The translations under genes were made by a program, and so were the position numbers. Below, piece by piece: positions 1 through 5,551 of a stretch of 6,685 nt of DNA; position 1 is the stretch's first letter; the number at the start of each line of letters is the position of its first letter. The notes beneath the pieces are model-generated. The model was not told the origin of the DNA, made no database searches, and saw only the letters and a program-made list of their open reading frames with translations. The DNA is from Myxococcales bacterium (lineage in GTDB: Bacteria > Myxococcota_A > Polyangia > Polyangiales > Polyangiaceae): contig JAHFDX010000209.1 of NCBI GenBank assembly GCA_023248785.1, positions 1 to 6,685 of the forward strand, in the 5' to 3' direction.

Positions 1-1236
1 CAGCAGCCGTGTGCCTAGTGCATGATGCACGTCAATCCGGCGAAAGAGCACGTGAAGTCCGAACCAAATCGCGAGATTCAAAATGACACCGACAACGGCG
101 GCTGTAACCGTGGAGAGCGCCGCAACAAGGGAGCGATTGTTTCGCACCGATTCCACATAGGGACCGCCCAAGAAAACCCAGAAGAAGCACGGCACAAATG
201 TTACCCACGTTGTAACAATTGCTCCCAGTGTGCCCGCTGTGAGTGAGGGCAGCGCACCGGGACTTCGGTAGGCCCCTAAGAATCCGACGAATTCGAGCAC
301 CATAATGAGCGGCCCCGGCGTGGTTTCGGCCAGGCCTAACCCATCAACCATTTCAGCGGGCCGGAGCCAACCGTGGATCTCGACCGCCTGTTGCGCGACA
401 TACGCAAGCGCTGCGTAAGCGCCTCCAAACGTGGTGACCGCCACCTTTGAAAAGAACATGCCTTCGTTGACCAGGATCGACCCCGGTCCAAAGACTTCGC
501 GAAGAATCAAGACAGGAGCCACCCACAGGAGTACGCACGCAAGCGACACCCTCAGGGTCCGTTGAAGAGACGGGGTTGTGTGCGAAAGCTCGCCGCGTAA
601 GGCCATGCGACCCACCACGGAGTCTGGCTCGATGGCCGACGCGGTTGCATGGGATTGTGGAAGCGAGCCCGGCCAAAATCGGTTCGCGAGCAATCCAAGA
701 ATTCCGGCGCCGAGCACAATGAATGGAAACGATGCATCGAAGAAAAAGATCGCAACAAACGCCGACGCTGCAACACTCACGAGCAGTCGACTCTTTAGCG
801 CGCGCTTGCCAATGCGATGCACGGCCTCGATCACGATGGCAAAGACCGCCGCTTTGAGCCCAAAGAAAATAGCTGCCACCAAGGGCACGTTTCCAAGTTC
901 GGTGTAGAGAATGCTGAGACCTAAGATTGCAAAGAAACCGGGAAGCACGAACAGGATCCCCGCAACAACACCTCCCTTTTTGCGGTGCATGAGCCAGCCG
1001 ATGTAGGTGGCAAGTTGTTGCGCCTCGGGGCCGGGCAAGAGCATGCAGTAGTTGAGTGCGTGCAAGAAGCGCGTGCCATCAATCCACCTGCGTCGCTCGA
1101 CGAGTTCTTTGTGCATGAGCGCAATTTGACCCGCCGGTCCGCCGAAGCCAAGGAGACCGATCTTGAGCCACACGAGGCACGCGTCGCGAAATAATACCTT
1201 GTCGGTTACGAGATCAGGTTCGGTGTCGACGGGCAT
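1..1236 (-). CDS. chrA: Chromate efflux transporter ChrA, two-domain (long-chain) type; 3' end off the window
   Basis: This is an inner-membrane transporter of the CHR family, which expels chromate from the cytoplasm and confers chromate resistance. The 412 residues present read without a stop to the left edge, so only a short C-terminal piece is missing (long-chain members are roughly 390-450 aa). Two homologous Chromate_transp halves are visible. The first has GFGGPAGQ at residues 30-37 and the family signature LLPGPEAQQLATYIGW around 66-81. The second has TTFGG ending near residue 272 and TTPGPL around 305-310. Many hydrophobic membrane segments lie between and after these. The start is ATG at 1236-1234. 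It is preceded at a 6-nt spacing by AGGG, which overlaps the stop codon of the upstream dismutase gene; the two genes are 8 bp apart and probably co-transcribed and translationally coupled. Family identity is very secure; chromate as substrate follows from the family and the chrC-like neighbour. Confidence 0.95.
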   Translation of the reverse strand, partial: MPVDTEPDLVTDKVLFRDACLVWLKIGLLGFGGPAGQIALMHKELVERRRWIDGTRFLHALNYCMLLPGPEAQQLATYIGWLMHRKKGGVVAGILFVLPGFFAILGLSILYTELGNVPLVAAIFFGLKAAVFAIVIEAVHRIGKRALKSRLLVSVAASAFVAIFFFDASFPFIVLGAGILGLLANRFWPGSLPQSHATASAIEPDSVVGRMALRGELSHTTPSLQRTLRVSLACVLLWVAPVLILREVFGPGSILVNEGMFFSKVAVTTFGGAYAALAYVAQQAVEIHGWLRPAEMVDGLGLAETTPGPLIMVLEFVGFLGAYRSPGALPSLTAGTLGAIVTTWVTFVPCFFWVFLGGPYVESVRNNRSLVAALSTVTAAVVGVILNLAIWFGLHVLFRRIDVHHALGTRLL

Positions 1237-1244
1237 GCGGAGCC

Positions 1245-2033
1245 CTACGTGCGCAACATTTCAAACGCACGTTGCGCGCGCTCCAGGCGCCGATTGACAT
1301 GGTCCCAGTTCACATTGGAAAAAAATGCGTCGATGTAGCGCGCATGGTGGGCACCAAAGTCCATTTGATAGCTGTGTTCATACATGTCGAGCACCAACAG
1401 CGGGCACGACATGGCGAGTGCCTGAGTATGATTGGCTGCCGAAACTGTGCGCAACATATTGGTGTCGAGTTCCAATGCAAGGACGACCCACCCGCTCCCT
1501 CCTCCAAGACCAACGCCCGTCATGCGAAAGTGCTCCTCCCAACGGGCCGCGCTTCCGTATGCGTGGGTGATGGCACCCTCGATGGGGCCCGAGCGACGAC
1601 CGACTCCGCCGAGATTGCCGAAGTACGCCTCATGCAACCCTTTCGAGTTTCGGAACAAAAGCTCGCGCTCACGCAGAGCTGCAACCGCAAACGGCGGTGT
1701 TTCCGCGGTTACTTGCGCAAGGTCTTTTTCGACGCGGTTGAGGTTTTTAACCGCGCCCTTGTAGTTGTTTTCGTAATGAGACGTGATCAGTTTTTCCGAG
1801 AGACCAGAAAGTGCCTTCGGTGCGAACGGGAGCGCTTCGGGAACATGGTTGCCTTGGAGAGACATGGGCCGTGTCATGGCAGCACCTGTGGGAGGAGAAG
1901 GGGATGGCGTTGGGGATGGTGTTGTGGAGTGGCGGCACGCGGAGGTGAGTGGGACGCTGCTAAGGGCGACGAGTGCATTGCGGCGTGAGACCAATCGCGT
2001 ACTTCGAGGTTCTCCACGGAGTGGGCGCGCCAT
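1245..2033 (-). CDS. chrC: ChrC-type Fe/Mn superoxide dismutase with Tat/lipoprotein-like export signal
   Basis: The protein (262 aa) belongs to the iron/manganese superoxide dismutase family, converting superoxide to hydrogen peroxide and oxygen. The four metal ligands can be placed: His86 (SHYENNYKG), His134 (GLHEAYFGNLGG), Asp216 and His220 (LDMYEHSYQMDF). GGGSGW at 177-182 is also typical. The SHYENNY motif, instead of the usual YHYGKHHQTY, resembles as I recall the divergent ChrC dismutases of chromate-resistance operons; chrA immediately downstream supports this. The N-terminus is unusual: SRRNALVAL (16-24) looks like a twin-arginine motif, then a hydrophobic stretch ends in LTSAC (Cys33), a weak lipobox, followed by a Ser/Thr/Pro linker (36-50). 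The enzyme is therefore probably exported, perhaps lipid-anchored. The ATG start at 2033 has no clear ribosome site. A TTG at 1994-1992 (residue 14), with GGAGAA 15 nt upstream, would give a more compact signal peptide. Second-shell residues His30 and Tyr34 of E. coli SodB appear as Asn90 and Ala94. Confidence 0.88.
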   Translation of the reverse strand: MARPLRGEPRSTRLVSRRNALVALSSVPLTSACRHSTTPSPTPSPSPPTGAAMTRPMSLQGNHVPEALPFAPKALSGLSEKLITSHYENNYKGAVKNLNRVEKDLAQVTAETPPFAVAALRERELLFRNSKGLHEAYFGNLGGVGRRSGPIEGAITHAYGSAARWEEHFRMTGVGLGGGSGWVVLALELDTNMLRTVSAANHTQALAMSCPLLVLDMYEHSYQMDFGAHHARYIDAFFSNVNWDHVNRRLERAQRAFEMLRT

Positions 2034-2143
2034 CGTGCGCGGAGTCTAACGCGAATCGACGTTCGAATGCAGAAGCTCCGAAGTCGAATCGAAAACCGCG
2101 GTTGTCGCTTGCACATGCGGGGCGTCGCACTACGCTCCGCTGC
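2034..2143. promoter_or_regulatory. Divergent intergenic region between chrC and the S9 peptidase gene
   Basis: These 110 bp separate the leftward chrC-chrA unit from the rightward peptidase gene, so both promoters should lie here or within the gene starts. The octamer CGAATCGA occurs twice in the same orientation, at 2052-2059 and 2085-2092, exactly 33 bp apart (about three helical turns), with a related TTCGAATG at 2062-2069. No strong purine-rich ribosome site precedes either annotated start. The region's regulatory role is inferred from gene orientation; no specific factor can be named. Confidence 0.5.
2109..2136 (+). promoter_or_regulatory. Weak candidate promoter for the S9 peptidase gene
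   Basis: TTGCAC (2109-2114) and TACGCT (2131-2136) are spaced by 16 bp and resemble sigma-70 type -35 and -10 boxes with mismatches. Transcription would start within a base or two of the ATG at 2144, giving a leaderless message. This agrees with the absence of a Shine-Dalgarno sequence before that ATG. In a GC-rich genome such matches arise easily by chance, so this is only a suggestion. Confidence 0.25.
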
Positions 2144-4132
2144 ATGAACGTTCGGCTATCCGCTCTATGGCTCCTGCTCACGGCTTGCGGTGCAACCAAT
2201 TCCGCCTCCACCGCCCCCACGACGGCTCATTTGTCCGCGCCTGCCTCCGCAGTCTCGACCGCCCCAAAGGCACCCGTTGCCCTCGAGGAGTATTACAAGA
2301 TTCGTAGGATGCCTGCATTTTCGCGCAGCGGTCTTCCGATGGTGTCCTTCTCGCATGATGAACGACTCGTGGCATACGCGTCGGACGAAGGCGGGCGCAT
2401 CGATGTTTGGGTAAAGCCGATCGGCGCAGCGTCCGGCACGCCACTTCAGGTGACCCACTCCGAAGGGTTCGTTCACTCGCTTTCGTTCTCGCCGTCGGAA
2501 GATCTTCTTGTGTACGAAGCGGATCGGGGCGGCGATGAGCTTCCGCGCCTGTACGCGACAGACAGCTTGGGCTCGCAAGCTCACGAGCTCGTTCCTGAGA
2601 TGCCGCAGGGCAGGCGCACACAATTTGTTGAGTGGGCTTCAGACGGAAAGACGTTTTTGTACCTGTCGAGCGCGCGCAACGACAAGGCTCTCGATCTTGT
2701 CGAATACGATGTGAAGACGAAGAAGAGCACCATCCTTTGGCAGGCATCGGGCAAGCTTTCGTTTGCGACCGCGAGTCGCGATCACAAGAAATTCATCCTG
2801 GGCGAAACGCACTCAGAGGCAAACAGTGATCTGTACCTATTGGAGCGCTACGCCGCCGCACCCGTTCTTTTAACGAAGCACGAGGGTGATATTTCGTTCG
2901 AGGCCAAAAGTTTTTCCAAAGATGCAAAGAGCCTCCACATCACAAGCGATGAGAACGGTGAATTCACTGAACTCTTTGCAATCGATCTTGCGAGCAAGAC
3001 GCGCAAACTCGTACACAAAGACGCGTGGGACGTCGAAGACGCAGGCCTTTCGAAGACCTACAGGTACTTCGTCACGGCCACGAACGAGGATGGCCTTAAC
3101 AAGGCAGCTCTTTTCGACCTCACTTCGAACAAGGACGTGGTGCTTCCATCTCCAAAAGGAAAAGGTGCGTGGGTTCCGCTCGAGTTCTCGAAGAGCGATC
3201 GATACCTCGGTGTAACGCTCACGGGCGACGAAGCCCCCTCCTCCATTTATGTCATGGACATGGTTGCGAAGAGTGCAACCCCACTGGCTAACGTTCTCCC
3301 AAAATCGCTGATAGGTCATTCAATGGTGGCGGGCGAGTCCGTGCGCATTCCGTCGTTCGACGGAAAGTCTGTGCCGGCATTTCTCTATCGACCAGCCGGA
3401 GTGGGACCATTTCCAGCCATCATTGACGTGCACGGTGGACCGACTTCGCAGTCGCGGCGTTCGTTCGCGCCTTCGCGTCAGTACTTCGTGTCGAAGGGAT
3501 ACGCCGTGCTCGTTCCCAACGTTCGGGGCTCAACCGGTTACGGAAAGAGCTACAGCAAGCTCGACAACATGGATCTTGGCGGAGGTCCGCTGCAAGATGT
3601 GGTGGCGTGCAAGCATTGGCTCGTCAAGAACGCAAACGTTGCGTCTGACAAAGTGGTCGTGATGGGTGGAAGCTACGGCGGTTATATGGCACTCGTTGCC
3701 GAAGCGTTTACACCTGATGAATTTGTCGCCAACGTCGACTTTTTTGGTGTGTCGGATCTCAAGACGCTTGTAGAGAGCTTCCCGCCCTACTGGGCCTCGG
3801 CCTCTGCCTTCATTTTCAAGAAGTTCGGCGATCCGAAAAATCCGAGTCACGCGAAGTATCAGCATGACAGGTCACCTGCGCACTTCGTCGCGAACATGAA
3901 GCGTCCGTTGCTTGTGGTGCAGGGTGACAAAGACGCACGTGTGAAAAAGGATCAATCGGACCGAATCGTCGCGGAGTTGAAGCAACGAAACGTGCCGGTT
4001 CACTACCTCGTGCTCGAAAACGAGGGTCACGGGTTCACGAAAACCGAAAATAACTTGAAGGCGTACAAGCTGACGGATCGCTTCCTCGACCGGTACGTAT
4101 TCGGGGACACGAGCGTTACGGATTTGCCGTGA
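2144..4132 (+). CDS. S9 family serine peptidase (prolyl oligopeptidase/acylaminoacyl peptidase type), lipoprotein
   Basis: A 662-aa exported serine peptidase. MNVRLSALWLLLTACG is a short Sec lipoprotein signal with lipobox LTAC (lipid Cys15), followed by an Ala/Ser/Thr/Pro linker to about residue 48. Residues about 50-395 contain repeated WD/PD40-like blades (SFSHDERLVAYASD, SFSPSEDLLVYEAD, FVEWASDGKTFLYLSS), the beta-propeller that restricts access to the active site. From about 400 the alpha/beta-hydrolase domain begins, with DVHGGP at 428-433, NVRGSTGYG, and the catalytic triad Ser510 (GGSYGGYM), Asp597 (QGDKDARV) and His629 (NEGHGF). Members cleave oligopeptides, often after proline or removing N-terminal dipeptides or acyl-amino acids; the specificity cannot be read here. 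The reading frame is open upstream to 1973, but the ATG at 2144 is chosen because it begins the signal peptide; the extension would overlap chrC. Codon use matches its neighbours. The likely location is the periplasm, anchored to a membrane, for peptide scavenging. Confidence 0.93.
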   Translation: MNVRLSALWLLLTACGATNSASTAPTTAHLSAPASAVSTAPKAPVALEEYYKIRRMPAFSRSGLPMVSFSHDERLVAYASDEGGRIDVWVKPIGAASGTPLQVTHSEGFVHSLSFSPSEDLLVYEADRGGDELPRLYATDSLGSQAHELVPEMPQGRRTQFVEWASDGKTFLYLSSARNDKALDLVEYDVKTKKSTILWQASGKLSFATASRDHKKFILGETHSEANSDLYLLERYAAAPVLLTKHEGDISFEAKSFSKDAKSLHITSDENGEFTELFAIDLASKTRKLVHKDAWDVEDAGLSKTYRYFVTATNEDGLNKAALFDLTSNKDVVLPSPKGKGAWVPLEFSKSDRYLGVTLTGDEAPSSIYVMDMVAKSATPLANVLPKSLIGHSMVAGESVRIPSFDGKSVPAFLYRPAGVGPFPAIIDVHGGPTSQSRRSFAPSRQYFVSKGYAVLVPNVRGSTGYGKSYSKLDNMDLGGGPLQDVVACKHWLVKNANVASDKVVVMGGSYGGYMALVAEAFTPDEFVANVDFFGVSDLKTLVESFPPYWASASAFIFKKFGDPKNPSHAKYQHDRSPAHFVANMKRPLLVVQGDKDARVKKDQSDRIVAELKQRNVPVHYLVLENEGHGFTKTENNLKAYKLTDRFLDRYVFGDTSVTDLP

Positions 4133-4143
4133 AGCGGGGCGTC

Positions 4144-4176
4144 ATTTCATTATGAAGCGTGGATTCATAATGAAAT
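4144..4176. promoter_or_regulatory. Perfect 13-bp inverted repeat made of two TTCATWATGAA palindromes (putative operator)
   Basis: The arms ATTTCATTATGAA (4144-4156) and TTCATAATGAAAT (4164-4176) are perfectly complementary around the 7-nt loop GCGTGGA. Each arm also contains an 11-bp palindrome, TTCATWATGAA, centred at 4151 and 4169, 18 bp apart. Such a doubled symmetric, AT-rich site is the kind bound by dimeric repressors (MarR or TetR class are typical for aromatic-compound genes; this assignment is inference). It ends 51 nt before the dioxygenase start, where a promoter would be expected. No run of T follows on either strand, which argues against a classical intrinsic terminator for the peptidase gene, although the RNA could still fold. 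Confidence 0.6.
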
Positions 4177-4227
4177 TCAGAAAATACGCTTAGTCAAAAT
4201 CCAACGATTGAGTGGCCGAACCGTCCA

Positions 4228-4908
4228 ATGAGCATGTCTAGCAAATCGCATCAGGTCGGGCGTCGCGATGCGCTTCGGTTCGCTGGCGTTGGGCTCCTCG
4301 CAACGACTGCGCCCATCGTTGGTTGTAGACCCGAACCCTCGCCGCTGCTTGCGCAAGCGCGAACGGACTATTCGGTTGCCGATGCACCCACATCGAAGCC
4401 CGTGTGCAAACTCACGCATGACAACATTGAAGGCCCCTATTACAGAGCAGGCGCGCCCGAGCGGGTTGACCTGGCGGGTTCGAATGCCGTTGGAACACGG
4501 CTCGTAGTGCAAGGTTGTGTGATGACAAAAGACTGCTCACGTCCACTTGCCGGAGTTGAACTCGACGTGTGGCAAGCAAACCATGAAGGTCATTACGACA
4601 ACGATGGGAGTATGCAGCGCGAGGATGCGTACTTGCTTCGGGGAAAGGTTCGCACCGACGCAAACGGAAACTACCGAATTCGCACCATTGTGCCGGGTCG
4701 GTACCTCAACGGAAAAACGTACAGGCCTGCGCACATTCACGTGAAGCTACGGAACGAAGGCGTTTCGGACTTTACGACTCAACTCTATTTCCCTGGCGAT
4801 CCGTATAACAAAGCAGACCCGTTCATCCATCCGTCGCTCGTGATGGACGTGCGACGCGAAAACTCGCTGCTCGTCGCGCGCTTCGACTTTGTTCTTAGTT
4901 CGGCTTGA
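4228..4908 (+). CDS. Exported intradiol ring-cleavage dioxygenase, Tat lipoprotein
   Basis: A 226-aa non-haem Fe(III) dioxygenase of the catechol/protocatechuate intradiol family, which opens aromatic diols between the two hydroxyl groups to give muconate-type acids. All four iron ligands are visible: Tyr123 (NHEGHYDN), Tyr159 (VPGRYLNG), His169 and His171 (RPAHIH), with the catalytic Arg166. EGPYY (68-72) and GVELDVWQAN (109-118) are further family signatures. It lacks the helical N-terminal dimerisation domain of cytoplasmic catechol 1,2-dioxygenases. Instead it begins with a twin-arginine signal (GRRDALRF, 11-18), a hydrophobic core and a good lipobox IVGC (lipid Cys33), so it acts folded and iron-loaded outside the cytoplasm. 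Cys97 and Cys103 could form a disulphide. The start is ATG at 4228 (ATG at 4234 is an alternative); GAGTGG at 4210-4215 is a poor ribosome site. The substrate is unknown. The operator-like repeat upstream suggests inducible expression. Confidence 0.92.
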   Translation: MSMSSKSHQVGRRDALRFAGVGLLATTAPIVGCRPEPSPLLAQARTDYSVADAPTSKPVCKLTHDNIEGPYYRAGAPERVDLAGSNAVGTRLVVQGCVMTKDCSRPLAGVELDVWQANHEGHYDNDGSMQREDAYLLRGKVRTDANGNYRIRTIVPGRYLNGKTYRPAHIHVKLRNEGVSDFTTQLYFPGDPYNKADPFIHPSLVMDVRRENSLLVARFDFVLSSA

Positions 4909-4962
4909 GCTTGCCTTCGCGGTCGAAAAGAGACAGCTATCCGCGCCGCCCGTCATCTGACT

Positions 4963-4970
4963 GGAGTAAG
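4963..4970 (+). promoter_or_regulatory. Ribosome binding site supporting a GTG start
   Basis: GGAGTAAG is a good Shine-Dalgarno match in an otherwise mixed intergenic sequence. It lies 12 nt (from GGAG) or 8 nt (from the whole element) before the GTG at 4979, and is the main reason, with the signal peptide that starts there, for choosing that start. Confidence 0.5.
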
Positions 4971-4978
4971 CTAGCGCT

Positions 4979-5494
4979 GTGGCCCCTCGAATCCCGCGAA
5001 CGCTTGCCGCATCGTTTGTCGTCGTGGTTGTAACCGGTTGCGAAAACAAATCGGGTGCAACGCGAACCATCCTCGTCCCGCCGCCATCGGCCGAAAGTTT
5101 GCTCCCACCACCCGAGTTGGCGGTAGACGCTGCGATTGCCACTGTTGATGCAAGCGTAGTCATAGTCGCCGCAACGGCACCTCCGGAAGCGCGGTGCTTC
5201 CTCGATGTGGCTGGGGAGATGAACTGTCCGCCGCCGGATAAGGGAACATGCAACCCACCGCCTCCACGCCTGATCGAGTGCCCCCCAGGCATTGGTGCCG
5301 GAACATTCCTCAATCCTGAAAGGCTCAGGCGCCTGCTGGCGGAGGCTGATGCGGGCGCGAAAAAACTGTGTCACAAGGTGCGCCACGTTAACTGCGTCCC
5401 GGGCCGTACCTGCAATCCGCCACCGCCGCAGGCAGTGGTGTGCCCGCCGGGGAAGCCCCCTGGGTCGTTTGTTGGGGATGGGCCCGATTTCTAG
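4979..5494 (+). CDS. Small lipoprotein with duplicated four-cysteine CNPPPP/CPPG module, function unknown
   Basis: I do not recognise a functional family. The 171-aa product starts at GTG and has a Sec lipoprotein signal: Arg-containing N-region, VVVVV core and lipobox VTGC (lipid Cys21). A Pro/Ala/Val-rich linker runs to about residue 70. The rest holds eight cysteines in two similar blocks. Block 1 is Cys73, Cys83, Cys91, Cys101 and block 2 is Cys131, Cys139, Cys145, Cys155. Each ends with the same pattern C-N-P-P-P-P-x4-C-P-P-G (91-104 and 145-158). Between them is a charged helical stretch (ERLRRLLAEADAGAKK, 114-129). Even cysteine numbers and export suggest a disulphide-bonded extracytoplasmic domain, two pairs per block. 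The gene starts 70 bp after the dioxygenase and ends 57 bp before the dehalogenase on the same strand. I associate CNPPPP-type small lipoproteins with myxobacteria, from memory only. Reality as a gene is well supported by signal peptide and internal repeat. Confidence 0.8.
   Translation: MAPRIPRTLAASFVVVVVTGCENKSGATRTILVPPPSAESLLPPPELAVDAAIATVDASVVIVAATAPPEARCFLDVAGEMNCPPPDKGTCNPPPPRLIECPPGIGAGTFLNPERLRRLLAEADAGAKKLCHKVRHVNCVPGRTCNPPPPQAVVCPPGKPPGSFVGDGPDF
5092..5457 (+). repeat. Internal protein-level duplication in the cysteine/proline-rich lipoprotein
   Basis: The two copies of the cysteine module are encoded at about 5195-5290 (block 1, residues 73-104) and 5369-5452 (block 2, residues 131-158), within the span given, which also includes the proline-rich linker. 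The best-conserved parts are TGCAACCCACCGCCTCCACG and the related TGCAATCCGCCACCGCCGCA. They differ at many third positions while coding the same CNPPPP, which indicates an old duplication kept by selection on the protein. Confidence 0.55.
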
Positions 5495-5551
5495 GGGGAC
5501 GCGCGGTGCAACGGAAGACAGACGATTGCCGTTGGTGCACGATTCGATGCC

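Noticed and set aside
22..1194. Short plus-strand and minus-strand frames across the left 1.2 kb
   Set aside because: A continuous minus-strand frame encodes ChrA over this whole stretch; the short frames carry no motifs.
1895..1920. Short CCATCC-like tandem repeats in the dismutase signal/linker region (minus strand)
   Set aside because: They encode an ordinary Ser/Thr/Pro linker after the signal peptide; too short and irregular to be called a functional repeat or phase-variable tract.
1272..1988. 238-codon open frame on the plus strand opposite the dismutase gene
   Set aside because: The opposite strand encodes a clear Fe/Mn superoxide dismutase with all ligands; the plus-strand translation has no recognisable motif and an unnatural composition rich in Arg, Cys and His.
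1973..2143. 57-codon N-terminal extension of the S9 peptidase frame
   Set aside because: It overlaps the start of the divergent dismutase gene and would bury the lipoprotein signal peptide that begins at the ATG at 2144.
2178..2747. 189-codon open frame on the minus strand within the peptidase gene
   Set aside because: Antisense shadow of the beta-propeller coding region, without motifs or a plausible start context.
4144..4176. Reading the AT-rich inverted repeat as a standard Rho-independent terminator
   Set aside because: The stem is mostly A/T and no T-run follows on either strand; nested palindromes at the upstream side of the dioxygenase gene fit an operator better. A terminator role is not excluded.
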